A stretch of DNA of 45,810 nucleotides from JAFDWI01 sp964544305 (GTDB lineage Bacteria > Actinomycetota > Acidimicrobiia > Acidimicrobiales > Iamiaceae), in the NCBI GenBank assembly GCA_964544305.1, contig CAZJAZ010000019.1:1-45810 (forward strand), in the 5' to 3' direction. The translations under genes were made by a program, and so were the position numbers. Positions 17,890 to 27,391 of this stretch are shown piece by piece. The notes below the pieces were generated by a model, which worked only from the letters and a program-made list of their open reading frames with translations, was not told the DNA's origin and did not search any database. Position 1 is the first letter of the stretch. Each line of letters starts with the position of its first letter.

Positions 17890-18620
17890 GCGTCACCACC
17901 ACCCTCACCCGATGGCAACGACCAATCGCGCGGTTCACGCTGTGATGCCGCAAAAATCTCTTGGGCCTTACCCGGGATCACTTCGCTGTGCATGAAGTCC
18001 GGCTCACGATCCGGATCGTCTTTGACGTCCTGGGTCGCTTCGGGAGCACGCACGCCATAGCCCAACTCGGCTTGCCAGGCGACTTTGCCGACATAATTCG
18101 CGTCACCCGCCGGTGCGGTGGCACGCATCCACGCGGATGAGTGCTGATCTTCGCCCTCACGCCAATCTTCCCACGGCAACTGCTGGGGTTTACCGGTGTG
18201 CTCATCAACGAGCAGTTCGTTACGGGTATAAATCGCGTCGTCACGATTCGTGAACGAGAACTCAAAAAGTTTCGATTCGGTGATCGCCTCGGTCGGGCAT
18301 GCTTCGACACACATGTCGCAGTGAATGCACCGCAAATAGTTGATTTCATAAATGAAACCGAAGCGTTCACCCGGCGAGTTCGGGTTCGACGGATCGTTGT
18401 CGGCGCCACGAACATAAATGCATTTCGCCGGACACACACCTGCGCACAGTTCACAGCCGATGCACTTTTCCATGCCGTCGGCATACCGGTTGAGCACGTG
18501 ACGACCGTGAATACGGATCGGCTTTTCACGCTTTTCTTCCGGGTACGACGTCGTCACCCGCTGCTTCTTGCCCTGCTGGGCAAACGAAACCAGAAAACCT
18601 TTCAGATAGCCCATGCGCAC
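17886..18620 (-). CDS. nuoI: NADH-quinone oxidoreductase subunit I (2x[4Fe-4S])
   Basis: Peripheral-arm ferredoxin-like subunit of complex I, 244 aa, passing electrons through clusters N6a and N6b towards N2 in NuoB. Two complete motifs: C53-x2-C56-x2-C59-x3-C63 and C98-x2-C101-x2-C104-x3-C108. The C-terminal part after about residue 120 is longer than in E. coli NuoI (about 180 aa) and is rich in charged residues, a common feature of actinobacterial versions. It ends overlapping nuoJ; 25 nt separate it from nuoH. Confidence 0.96.
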   Translation of the reverse strand: MRMGYLKGFLVSFAQQGKKQRVTTSYPEEKREKPIRIHGRHVLNRYADGMEKCIGCELCAGVCPAKCIYVRGADNDPSNPNSPGERFGFIYEINYLRCIHCDMCVEACPTEAITESKLFEFSFTNRDDAIYTRNELLVDEHTGKPQQLPWEDWREGEDQHSSAWMRATAPAGDANYVGKVAWQAELGYGVRAPEATQDVKDDPDREPDFMHSEVIPGKAQEIFAASQREPRDWSLPSGEGGGDA

Positions 18621-18645
18621 ATCTCCTCAGACAAACAGGTACGCA

Positions 18646-19842
18646 TCATTCGAACCCTTCCACGATCTCGCGTTGCGCACGGCCCACCCGCATCGCCGCG
18701 GACAACAATCCCGATACTCCAAGCAGCGCGAGCACCGCAATGGGCACGACAATCAACAGATTCCAGCCGCGGTCGTCGCCAATGCGCACCGCCGCAAGCA
18801 ACAACAACCATCCCAGCGACAACGGAATCAACAACTTCCAACCGAGGTCCATGAGCTGGTCGTAACGCAACCGTGGCAACGTGCCCCGAATCCACACCAA
18901 CACGTAGAGCAACACGAGCATCTTGCCAAAGAACCACACCAGACCCCAGATCCAAGCAGGGCCCGGCCCGTACAAACCATTGGGGCCACCGAGGAACAAG
19001 GTGGTGACGATCGCAGCCAAGGTGATCGCGTTCATGAACTCGGCGAGATAAAAGATTGCGAACCGGAACGACGAATACTCGGTGTTGAACCCACCGGTCA
19101 GTTCTTGTTCGGCTTCGATGATGTCAAATGGCGGCCGTGAGTGCTCGGCAAGTGACGCAATGAAATACACAATGAAGGGCACCAGACCGGTCACCCAAAT
19201 GTTCCATGACCAGGTGTGTTGGGCGGCGACAATCCCTGACGTGGTGATCTGACCGGTCACCAAGAACACGGTTGCGAGCGACAGACCAAGGGCCGCTTCG
19301 TACGACACCATTTGGGCCGATGCCCGTACACCCGACAACAACGGGTACTTCGAACCCGATGACCAACCGGCAAGGAGTACCCCATAGACCGCAATGGAAC
19401 CCATGGCCAACACAAACAACATGCCCACCGGGGGATCAACGAGTTGCAAGCGCGTGTCGTGCCCAAAGATGTGAACAATGCCGCCCTTGCCCGATGAGAA
19501 ATCACCACTCAGGGGCACCACCGCGAAGGTGAGGAACGCGGGCAGTAGCACCAAATACGGGGCGAGTCGGTACATCACCCGATCGGCTTTGTTCGGAATG
19601 ATGTCTTCTTTGATCATCAACTTGACGCCATCGGCCAAGGTTTGGAGCAACCCGAACGGCCCGGCCCGGTTTGGACCGATCCGGTTTTGCATGTCACCGA
19701 TGATCTTGCGTTCAAACCAGATCATCAACATGACCGCAACAAGGAGCAGCGCAAACGTGATGAACGTTTTCACGATCACGAAGAGCACCACGACCAGACC
19801 GACGTGGCCCGAGTTAAAGAGGGGATCATTCGCGAGAATCAC
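18646..19842 (-). CDS. nuoH: NADH-quinone oxidoreductase subunit H
   Basis: Membrane-arm subunit at the junction with the peripheral arm, 398 aa, eight main helices; contributes the quinone chamber and the E-channel. Visible: WFERKIIGDMQNRIGPNRAG after TM1, LADGVKL, the quinone-loop signature ASLAEHSRPPFDIIEAEQEL, and the closing LVWIRGTLPRLRYDQLM. It overlaps nuoG by 4 nt. This is the intact reference for the shortened NuoH-like protein at 8945-9799. Confidence 0.97.
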   Translation of the reverse strand: MILANDPLFNSGHVGLVVVLFVIVKTFITFALLLVAVMLMIWFERKIIGDMQNRIGPNRAGPFGLLQTLADGVKLMIKEDIIPNKADRVMYRLAPYLVLLPAFLTFAVVPLSGDFSSGKGGIVHIFGHDTRLQLVDPPVGMLFVLAMGSIAVYGVLLAGWSSGSKYPLLSGVRASAQMVSYEAALGLSLATVFLVTGQITTSGIVAAQHTWSWNIWVTGLVPFIVYFIASLAEHSRPPFDIIEAEQELTGGFNTEYSSFRFAIFYLAEFMNAITLAAIVTTLFLGGPNGLYGPGPAWIWGLVWFFGKMLVLLYVLVWIRGTLPRLRYDQLMDLGWKLLIPLSLGWLLLLAAVRIGDDRGWNLLIVVPIAVLALLGVSGLLSAAMRVGRAQREIVEGFE

Positions 19843-22511
19843 GACACGGTCTCCACATGCACGTCGGTTACCGACCGGTCCGGTTCAACAAGGGTCAATG
19901 CGCCACCGGTTGCCGCATCATGCACGAACGCCACAACGCCTTTGGGCACGCCATCGTCAACCACGGCGGGCACCAAGAGTTGGCCGCGTGATCCACTGAC
20001 TTTGACCGTTGCACCGGACTCCACACCAAGACGGGCCAGGTCGGCAGAGTTGAGCCGAGCGCAGCCTTCGCCTGCGGGTGTTGCGAGCGGTGCGAGGTGC
20101 GCTGCTTGGGCCACGAGGGTGCCTTGGTCATACATCTTGCGGGTCACAACCAGATGGAACGAATACGCGTCGAGTGTGGGAATGCTCAACTCGGGCATGA
20201 CTGGGAGCGCATCCACCGGTGCTGGTTCTTCAACCGGGGCCGCATCCGCGTTGGTAGCCGACTCGTTGTCACTTGCCGTTGAAGCTTCGGTCGCCTCGGT
20301 ATTGTCGTCCGTTGCACTGTCTGTTGATGCGGTGTCATCTGCGGACGCATCGTGGGCAGCCTCGTCAATTGCCAGAGCATCGTCCACAACAACAGGCAAC
20401 GGGAACACGACCCCATCAGGTGTTTCGTCAAGTACCGCCTCGTTCAAACCTTCGTGTACGGCCGATGTGCGTGCAATTGCAGCACGAATGTCATCCAGGC
20501 CATCAACACGCAAATCTGCACCCATCGCCAACGCCAACTCGGCGGCAATCACCCAGTCCGCGTGCGCGTTGCCCTTGGGTGTGACCGCTTGCGCAACACG
20601 ACTGACACGACCCTCAAGATTCGTGGTCGTACCATCTTCGGCACCAAAACCCGAAGCAGGCAACACAATGTGCGCCTGTCGATTCGATTCGTTCGCAAAC
20701 AAGTCGACCGAAATGAGCGTGCCAACTTTGGCCAATGCACGCGTCGCCAAGTCACGATCGGCGAAATCCGCGATCGGATCTGCACCAAGCAAAATCAGCG
20801 TGTCGATCTGGCCGTCGACTGCCGCATGCAAAATGCCTGCCGTGTGCAGGCCTCGTACATCAGGAAGCTCATTTGCCGCTACACCCCAACCCGCAGCAAC
20901 GTGTGCGCGGCCCGCATCCAAGGTGACACGACCAGGCAGATAGCCGGGTGTCAAACCCATGTCGAGCGCGCCGTACACGTTTGCGCGACGTAACGTCGTC
21001 AAGAAGGTTGCCTGATTGTTTGCCGCATGAATGGACAGTGCAACTGCTTTGGTCACATCGGCTGTTTCTGCCAACGACTGGCGACCAAGCACCACCCGCA
21101 ATGGGGAGGCCGAACCAAGCAGCGACTGGGCAGTGCCAAACGTGTTCGCATCAATACCCTCGGGTGCACTGGCCCCGGTCAACAGCGCCGAAACGAGGGC
21201 GGCTTCACTACCAGGACGCACCCGCAGTGACGCGGCGGCCAGTTCGGTCAGCCCGGTTTGCGTTGCTGAAACCTCAATGATTTTGGCGTGATCCCACACC
21301 GCCGCGTGACGCAGACGCAGATACAACACGCCGAGTTCTTCTTTGGGATCATTCGCGACGACGAGAATGGTCCCACCGGGCGCACACGTTTCGTTGATCG
21401 TCGCCCGCGGAAGTCCAAAGACAAGCGCCGGATCGATTCCGTCGCCAAGTTGTGCATCGACGTTGTCGGTGCCGATAATCCCTTTGGCAAGCTTCGCCCA
21501 AACAAACTGGGCCTCGTTCGTCAGGTTTGCGCCACCAATGATGGCCACACGATTCGAGTTGGCTGCACCCTTGATTGCTTTGGCGGCCCGGTCGAGCGCG
21601 TCGTTCCACCGCAGCGGAGCAAGCGGTGCCTGGCTATTCGCGCGAGCCAATGGTTCGACAAGCCGGTCGCCGCGTTCGAACGCTTCAAAACCAAACCGGC
21701 CTTTGTCACACATCCACGACCAGTTGACCGCTTCTGAATCCACACCATTGAAACGCAGCAACTCATCACGCGACACGTCAACCACGATGCGACAACCCAC
21801 CGAACAACCCGTACACGTTGACTCAACCTGTTGCAGATCCCACGGGCGTGCCTTAAACCGGTACGGCGTTGAGGTCAACGCTCCAACCGGACAAATCTGC
21901 ACCGTGTTCCCGGAGAAATACGAAGCAAACGGATGCTCAGGGAATGTGTTGACTTCGGTCGTATTGCCCCGGTTCTGGAAATGAATCAGCGGATCGCCCG
22001 CAACTTCCTTGGAGAATCGAGTGCAGCGATCACACAGAATGCAGCGTTCACGGTCGAGCAGCACCAAATCAGACACGTTGATCGGTTTGACGTTGTGTCG
22101 CTTTTCTTCGACATACCGGCTCTCACCCGGACCATGGGACATCGTCTGGTCTTGCAACGGGCATTCGCCGCCCTTGTCGCATACCGGACAATCCAACGGA
22201 TGGTTGATCAACAGAAATTCAAGCACACCCTCTTGGGCTTTGACCACCGTCTCGGTTTTCGTTTCGACGGTCATGCCATCGGTGCATTCGATCATGCACG
22301 ACGGTTGCAACGCCGGGCCACGACCCGTGTCGATTTCGACCAGACACATGCGACACATGCCCACCGGGTTCATCCGGTTGTGCCAGCAGAAGCGAGGGAT
22401 GTACACGTCGTTGCGTTCAGCAGCAGCGATCACGAGTTCGCCCTTGGACGCGTCAATACGTCGACCGTCAATGGTGACCGACACGGTGGATACGTCAGGA
22501 GTTTCGCTCAC
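19839..22511 (-). CDS. nuoG: NADH-quinone oxidoreductase subunit G
   Basis: Largest peripheral subunit of complex I, 890 aa. The N-terminus carries the [2Fe-2S] N1b site (cysteines at 42, 53, 56, and 72 or 76), the His/Cys N5 site (H104, C108, C111, C117) and the N4 site (C157, C160, C163, C207). Cysteines for the extra N7 cluster are present (C233, C236, C240, C268). A molybdopterin-oxidoreductase-like domain follows (about 280-690), without cofactor in other NuoG proteins. A 60-70 residue Asp/Ala/Thr/Ser-rich acidic linker (about 712-770) separates it from a C-terminal molydopterin-dinucleotide-binding-like barrel (about 785-885). Frame and codon use continue through the linker, so it is not a frameshift. 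Confidence 0.96.
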   Translation of the reverse strand: MSETPDVSTVSVTIDGRRIDASKGELVIAAAERNDVYIPRFCWHNRMNPVGMCRMCLVEIDTGRGPALQPSCMIECTDGMTVETKTETVVKAQEGVLEFLLINHPLDCPVCDKGGECPLQDQTMSHGPGESRYVEEKRHNVKPINVSDLVLLDRERCILCDRCTRFSKEVAGDPLIHFQNRGNTTEVNTFPEHPFASYFSGNTVQICPVGALTSTPYRFKARPWDLQQVESTCTGCSVGCRIVVDVSRDELLRFNGVDSEAVNWSWMCDKGRFGFEAFERGDRLVEPLARANSQAPLAPLRWNDALDRAAKAIKGAANSNRVAIIGGANLTNEAQFVWAKLAKGIIGTDNVDAQLGDGIDPALVFGLPRATINETCAPGGTILVVANDPKEELGVLYLRLRHAAVWDHAKIIEVSATQTGLTELAAASLRVRPGSEAALVSALLTGASAPEGIDANTFGTAQSLLGSASPLRVVLGRQSLAETADVTKAVALSIHAANNQATFLTTLRRANVYGALDMGLTPGYLPGRVTLDAGRAHVAAGWGVAANELPDVRGLHTAGILHAAVDGQIDTLILLGADPIADFADRDLATRALAKVGTLISVDLFANESNRQAHIVLPASGFGAEDGTTTNLEGRVSRVAQAVTPKGNAHADWVIAAELALAMGADLRVDGLDDIRAAIARTSAVHEGLNEAVLDETPDGVVFPLPVVVDDALAIDEAAHDASADDTASTDSATDDNTEATEASTASDNESATNADAAPVEEPAPVDALPVMPELSIPTLDAYSFHLVVTRKMYDQGTLVAQAAHLAPLATPAGEGCARLNSADLARLGVESGATVKVSGSRGQLLVPAVVDDGVPKGVVAFVHDAATGGALTLVEPDRSVTDVHVETVS

Positions 22512-23869
22512 TGCACACCCCCTGTGGTCACGCCTGGTTTCGTCAAATACGCCTTGCCGTTGATGGGCACACTCACCTCGAATGACGTTCCCAAATACCG
22601 TTCGAACTCTTCAGGGAACCGGCGGACCACACTCGCCACCGAAGGTGGGGCCGATGGGCCAAGCGGGCAAATCGTCGTCTGCTTGGGCGGCCACGTGATC
22701 CCCGGGGAAATGTTGTCGCACACGTCAAGCAACAAGTCGACGTCTTCACGGCGACCTTGGCCTTCGATGATGCGATCCAAGATGCGTTCCATCCAGGTCG
22801 TGCCTTCACGACACGGGGTGCATTTCCCGCAGGACTCGTTTGCGAAAAATCGCACAAGCGATCGCGAAGCTTTGACCACGTCGGTTGTTTCGTCCATCAC
22901 CACGATCGCACCCGAACCTAACATCGACCCTGCATCGCCGACCGCTTTGGTTTCAAGTGGCAAATCAAGATGCTCTTCAAAGAACCAAGGCGACGACGCA
23001 CCACCAGGAATGAACGCTTTGATTGCTCGGTCACCACGGATGCCACCACAGTGCCCGTAAATCAGATCACGAAATGTCGTGACGCCGAACTCAACCTCGT
23101 GCACGCCTGGGTTCTTCACATGGCCCGACACTGCGAATAGACGCGTTCCCCGTGACGTTTCGGCACCCATTGCATGAAAAGCTGCTGCACCATTGTTCAT
23201 GATCCATGACAGGTTCGACAGCGTCTCAACGTTGTTTACCACCGTGGGTTGCAAGTACAAACCCTTCGCAGCCGGGAAGAACGGTGGCTTGAGCCGCGGC
23301 ATACCCCGGTTGCCTTCGAGACTTTCAATCAGCGCGGTTTCTTCACCCACGATGTAGGCACCCGCACCCCAATGCAACACCACGTCAATGGAATAGTCGG
23401 TGCCCATGATGTTCTTGCCGACATATCCGGCCGCGTACGCCTCGTTGAGTGCCGCACCCAAACGCTCATGGGCGAACGCCATTTCACCACGGCAATACAA
23501 GAACGCCTGGGCACAACCAATCGCGTAACACGCAATCAAAATGCCTTCGATGAGCTGATGCGGATCGCGTTCCATGAGAATGCGGTCTTTATAGGTGCCC
23601 GGCTCGGATTCGTCACCGTTCACCACTAAATAACGCGGCCACACACCCGGAGGACAAAAACCCCATTTGACGCCCGCTGGGAAACCCGCACCACCACGGC
23701 CAAGCAGCGATGCTTCTTTGACTTCGTCAATCACTTCAGTGGGCGATTTCGACAGCGCCTTGCGCAAACCGGCGTAGCCACCGGTTGCCTCGTAGCGGGC
23801 AATCGTGTGGGCATCATCGTGCGCAGCGAGGCGACCCGTGACGACCTGAGGGACTTCGTTGATCGTCAT
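22508..23869 (-). CDS. nuoF: NADH-quinone oxidoreductase subunit F (NADH/FMN)
   Basis: Entry subunit of complex I, 453 aa: it binds NADH and FMN and holds cluster N3. FMN/NADH motifs: GRGGAGFPAGVKW (58-70), NGDESEPGTYKDR (84-96) and GAGAYIVGEETALIESLEG (168-186). Cluster N3 ligands: C347, C350, C353 (ESCGKCTPCREGT) and C401 (TICPLG). It overlaps nuoE and nuoG by 4 nt each. Confidence 0.97.
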   Translation of the reverse strand: MTINEVPQVVTGRLAAHDDAHTIARYEATGGYAGLRKALSKSPTEVIDEVKEASLLGRGGAGFPAGVKWGFCPPGVWPRYLVVNGDESEPGTYKDRILMERDPHQLIEGILIACYAIGCAQAFLYCRGEMAFAHERLGAALNEAYAAGYVGKNIMGTDYSIDVVLHWGAGAYIVGEETALIESLEGNRGMPRLKPPFFPAAKGLYLQPTVVNNVETLSNLSWIMNNGAAAFHAMGAETSRGTRLFAVSGHVKNPGVHEVEFGVTTFRDLIYGHCGGIRGDRAIKAFIPGGASSPWFFEEHLDLPLETKAVGDAGSMLGSGAIVVMDETTDVVKASRSLVRFFANESCGKCTPCREGTTWMERILDRIIEGQGRREDVDLLLDVCDNISPGITWPPKQTTICPLGPSAPPSVASVVRRFPEEFERYLGTSFEVSVPINGKAYLTKPGVTTGGVQ

Positions 23870-24507
23870 GACCCACTCCCAGCAGCTTCAGCCGCTTCGC
23901 GATGGCGACGGATCCACACGGGTTCTTCAGACCCAATCACCGGCGCTGGTCCGTTGGCTTTGTCTTCGGGGATGTGCTGGCGAAACTCACGGCGGGCGAG
24001 CGTGCCATGTGCAGGAATTTCTGCGTCGAGTGCACCGCTGCGCAGTTGTGTGACCAGTCCATCGAAATCTTCGTCGGTGACCCGATACCGGTAACGGTAA
24101 TTCACCTGCAAACAAGGGGCTTCGGTACACGCGGCTTGACATTCGGCACGCTCCAACGTGATCGAACCGTCCGCAGTGGTCGAACCCGCTTTGATCCCGA
24201 GCGTGTCTTCGGCGTGTGCGATGAGATCATCGGCACCCATGATCGAACAGGCCACACCCTGGCAGATGTTGACGAGATACTTGCCAACCGGTTCACGCTT
24301 AAACATTTCGTAGAACGTGCACGTACCGAGCACCTCGGCTGGGGTCACCCCGATGAGTTCGGCCAAATGCACCATTGACTCGTCGGTCACCCAGCCGTTC
24401 TGTTCTTGCGCAAGATGCAACAGCGGGATCAGCGCAGACTTTGGCCGGGGATACCGGGCAATGATCTCTTTGGCCAGTTCGGTGTTCTGTGGGTTGAGAC
24501 GGCTCAT
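23866..24507 (-). CDS. nuoE: NADH-quinone oxidoreductase subunit E ([2Fe-2S])
   Basis: Thioredoxin-fold subunit of complex I, 213 aa, holding off-path [2Fe-2S] cluster N1a next to the FMN of NuoF. Ligands: C82 and C87 (ICQGVACSIMG, C-x4-C) and C123 and C127 (ECQAACTEAP, C-x3-C). An N-terminal helical segment precedes the fold. The roughly 45-residue C-terminal tail after the fold is longer than in E. coli NuoE and hydrophilic. Overlaps nuoD and nuoF by 4 nt. Confidence 0.97.
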   Translation of the reverse strand: MSRLNPQNTELAKEIIARYPRPKSALIPLLHLAQEQNGWVTDESMVHLAELIGVTPAEVLGTCTFYEMFKREPVGKYLVNICQGVACSIMGADDLIAHAEDTLGIKAGSTTADGSITLERAECQAACTEAPCLQVNYRYRYRVTDEDFDGLVTQLRSGALDAEIPAHGTLARREFRQHIPEDKANGPAPVIGSEEPVWIRRHREAAEAAGSGS

Positions 24508-25817
24508 CGGTCAACCTCCCCGAGCACCGGGTCAACCGAAGAAATAATCGCGACCGTGTCCGCGATCGTGCCTTGATACATCATGTGAGGCAAACATTGC
24601 AGGTTGATGAAACTCGGTGGCCGCCACCGCATACGCCACGGCTTGCCGGAACCATCGGAAACCATGTAACAACCCAATTCACCACGCGGTGACTCAACCG
24701 CCGCATACGCTTCACCCGCGGGTACGTCGATACCGTTCGTGAACAGTTTGAAATGGTGGATGAGTGCTTCCATTGATTCGTCAATACGTGCCCGAGGCGG
24801 CGGCGTGATCTTCTTGTCTTGCACCCGGTAATCACCTTTGGGCATGACCTTGATCACCTGGCGCAGAATGCGAATTGATTCGCGCATTTCGTGGAATCGC
24901 ACGGCGTATCGGTCGAAGCAGTCGCCGTACTGGCCGACAATCACATCAAAATCAACCTGGTCGTAGGCGAGGTACGGTTGGTGTTTCCGCAAGTCCCAGG
25001 CATAACCCGTTGCTCGCAATATTGGGCCGGTCACCCCAAGAGCGAGCGCCTCATCTGCGGTGATTACCCCAACACCTTGGAGTCGTTCTTGCCAGATCGG
25101 CTGATTGGTGAGCAGCACGTCGTACTCATCCAAGCGACGCTCAAGGTCATCAAGAATCTCGGTGAGCCGCTTCGACCAGCCATCAGGGAGATCCGCGGCC
25201 GTGCCACCCACGCGAATGAAGTTGTGGTTCATCCGCACACCGGTGACCATCTCACAGAACCGCAAGAGTTCTTCCCGGTCGCGGAACCCATAGAGCATCA
25301 TCGACACTGCGGCAAGGTCCATGCCGTTGGTGGCAAGGAACGTGGCGTGACTCACGAGACGCCCAACTTCGCTGAGCAACATGCGAATCCAAATCGCCCG
25401 TTCCGGTAACTCAACGTCCAAAAGGCGTTCGGCTGCCATCGCGTAGGTGAGCTCGTTGAACAGCGGCGACAGATAGTCCATGCGGGTCACGTTTGTCGCA
25501 CCCTGCACGTAGGTCAGTTCTTCACCGGTTTTTTCCATACCGGTGTGCAAATACCCGACGATTGGTTTCACTCGCAGGGCACGTTCGCCCTCGAGTTCGA
25601 CCATGACGCGCAACACACCGTGCGTGGACGGATGCTGCGGGCCGATGTTCAACACGGTCGTGTCGTCTTGATCGGGGGCACGGTCCGCGAGAATCGCCGC
25701 GTCCGCCTCTGACAGGCGCATAACCGAACCTGATTCGCGTAACGCCTCGATCCCGGTCACCACGTCGCGTGGCTGGAGCTTTTGCGTTCCTTCATCGGTG
25801 AGTGCGGTGTTGCTCAT
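24504..25817 (-). CDS. nuoD: NADH-quinone oxidoreductase subunit D
   Basis: 49-kDa-type subunit of complex I, 437 aa, related to the large subunit of [NiFe]-hydrogenases; with NuoB and NuoH it forms the quinone-reduction site. The headgroup-binding loop GPQHPSTHGVLR is present (H62, H66), as are YLHTGMEKTGEE and the TRMDYLSP stretch with the quinone-site tyrosine. The hydrogenase Ni-ligand cysteines are absent, as expected for NuoD. It is separate from NuoC, unlike the fused NuoCD of E. coli. Confidence 0.97.
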   Translation of the reverse strand: MSNTALTDEGTQKLQPRDVVTGIEALRESGSVMRLSEADAAILADRAPDQDDTTVLNIGPQHPSTHGVLRVMVELEGERALRVKPIVGYLHTGMEKTGEELTYVQGATNVTRMDYLSPLFNELTYAMAAERLLDVELPERAIWIRMLLSEVGRLVSHATFLATNGMDLAAVSMMLYGFRDREELLRFCEMVTGVRMNHNFIRVGGTAADLPDGWSKRLTEILDDLERRLDEYDVLLTNQPIWQERLQGVGVITADEALALGVTGPILRATGYAWDLRKHQPYLAYDQVDFDVIVGQYGDCFDRYAVRFHEMRESIRILRQVIKVMPKGDYRVQDKKITPPPRARIDESMEALIHHFKLFTNGIDVPAGEAYAAVESPRGELGCYMVSDGSGKPWRMRWRPPSFINLQCLPHMMYQGTIADTVAIISSVDPVLGEVDR

Positions 25818-26332
25818 CGGGCCGGTGCTCCTTTGAACTGCACCGGAATACGCCCCACCGAATAGTCCTTGCGCAGTGGATGACCTTCCCAGTCTTCGGG
25901 CATAAGCACACGGGTCAAATCAGGGTGATCGTCAAAGGTGATACCGAACATGTCGAACGTCTCACGTTCCATCGCTTCGGTACCCGGATGCAACTTGAAC
26001 AACGACGGACAACTCGGGTCATCTGCTGGAACCTGGACTCGCAAGCGAATGCGCGTACGCTCTGCGTGGTTGATCAGGTTGACGATCACTTCGAACCGCT
26101 CACCCACAACACCGTCGGGCAACCCACGATCAGCGTCGTAACCCAAGTAGTCAACACCAAAAGAGTCAGTGCACTGGCGGTACCCGTCTTTACCCAGCGC
26201 GGTGACAACTTTGCGGAGCTTGTCGCGCGAAACGTGCAACACATCTTGGCTATGGCTGACCGTCAGTGGGCAGTCATGCAACAGTGGCTGCTCAACAGCT
26301 GGCTCTTGCGTGGCTTCAACGTCGTCGCTCAT
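25814..26332 (-). CDS. nuoC: NADH-quinone oxidoreductase subunit C
   Basis: 30-kDa-type peripheral subunit of complex I, 172 aa, with no cofactor; it packs against NuoD. Signature at the C-terminal half: ERETFDMFGITFDDHPDLTR, then LMPEDWEGHPLRKDY. About 30 N-terminal residues precede the conserved fold. Overlaps nuoB and nuoD by 4 nt. Confidence 0.96.
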   Translation of the reverse strand: MSDDVEATQEPAVEQPLLHDCPLTVSHSQDVLHVSRDKLRKVVTALGKDGYRQCTDSFGVDYLGYDADRGLPDGVVGERFEVIVNLINHAERTRIRLRVQVPADDPSCPSLFKLHPGTEAMERETFDMFGITFDDHPDLTRVLMPEDWEGHPLRKDYSVGRIPVQFKGAPAR

Positions 26333-26922
26333 TGGTTGCGAACCCCAGAAAGCTGCACCGGTGTCGCCCGCGACGAGGGCTGCATTTCAATATGGACTCC
26401 TGCGCCACCGCCATTTTCTTCGCGGCGGGCGAAAATCTCATCACTTCGAATCAAACCGTGCAACGTCACGATCGCATGGATCAACGTTTCGGGGTTTGGC
26501 GGACAACCCGGCGCATACACGTCAACGGGAATGACTTCGTCAACACCTTGCACAATCGCGTAGTTGTTGAACATGCCACCCGTCGATGCACACACACCCA
26601 TCGAGATCACCCATTTGGGCTCGGTCATCTGGTCGTAAATGTTGCGCAGCACGGGGGCCATCTTCTGGGAGACACGACCCGCGACAACCAAAATGTCCGC
26701 TTGGCGCGGGGATGCACGAAACACCTCCATACCAAAGCGTGCAAGGTCATAGTGCGGCCCACCGGCGGCCATCATCTCGATCGCGCAACACGCGGTGCCA
26801 AAGGTGACACCCCAACTTGAGCGGTAGCGCACCCAGCGAAGAAAGTCTTCGAGTTTGCCGGTCAGAAAGTTGTGCTCAATGCCTTCAAGGCCGAGATCTT
26901 TGATGTTTGCGAGTTGTCCCAT
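26329..26922 (-). CDS. nuoB: NADH-quinone oxidoreductase subunit B (cluster N2)
   Basis: Peripheral subunit of complex I, 197 aa, carrying terminal [4Fe-4S] cluster N2, which reduces menaquinone. All four ligands are visible: C45-C46 (GTACCAIEMM), C111 (MGVCASTGG) and C140 (APGCPP). RASPRQADILVVAG is conserved. Its start overlaps the nuoA stop by one nucleotide (TGATG). This is the intact reference for the cysteine-poor NuoB-like protein at 9796-10236. Confidence 0.97.
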   Translation of the reverse strand: MGQLANIKDLGLEGIEHNFLTGKLEDFLRWVRYRSSWGVTFGTACCAIEMMAAGGPHYDLARFGMEVFRASPRQADILVVAGRVSQKMAPVLRNIYDQMTEPKWVISMGVCASTGGMFNNYAIVQGVDEVIPVDVYAPGCPPNPETLIHAIVTLHGLIRSDEIFARREENGGGAGVHIEMQPSSRATPVQLSGVRNQ

Positions 26923-27386
26923 CAGGCAGCCACCTCACGTGACGGGTCACGACCCTCAAGGCCAACAAGGCGAATTCCATCTGCTTCGTTCATGTGCTCA
27001 AGCGCAACCGACGGGCGACGCACGAGGTCGGCTGGACCCCAGTCAAGTGCACCGTGGGCGAGCAGAAACACGAGGCATGCAATCACGGCAAGCGAAAACA
27101 CGATCATCTCAATGAGCCCAAACAACCCGAGAGACCGGTACATCAACACATAGGGGTACAAGAAGATAACTTCAACATCGAACACGATGAAGATCAGCGC
27201 GACCAGGTAAAAACGCACCGGAAAGCGCTTTGGCGGATCAACCTCAGGCACGATCCCGCACTCGTAGGGTGCGTACTTTGCGTTGTTGATGTTGCGCGGG
27301 CCTAAGAAGCGCGCGAGGGCGATCTGACCCGATGCGAAACCAATCACAAGCACCGACAGAGCGAAGATCGGCAGATACTGCGCCAT
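26922..27386 (-). CDS. nuoA: NADH-quinone oxidoreductase subunit A
   Basis: Three-helix subunit of complex I, 154 aa. The mobile loop after TM1 carries the conserved YAPYECGIVP with C43, followed by RFPVRFY and the helix FDVEVIFLYPYV. First nuo gene, but only 5 nt separate it from the upstream gene ending at 27392. Transcription therefore very probably reads in from the cytochrome b/c genes, and no nuo-specific promoter fits in the gap. Confidence 0.96.
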   Translation of the reverse strand: MAQYLPIFALSVLVIGFASGQIALARFLGPRNINNAKYAPYECGIVPEVDPPKRFPVRFYLVALIFIVFDVEVIFLYPYVLMYRSLGLFGLIEMIVFSLAVIACLVFLLAHGALDWGPADLVRRPSVALEHMNEADGIRLVGLEGRDPSREVAA

Positions 27387-27391
27387 GTCGA

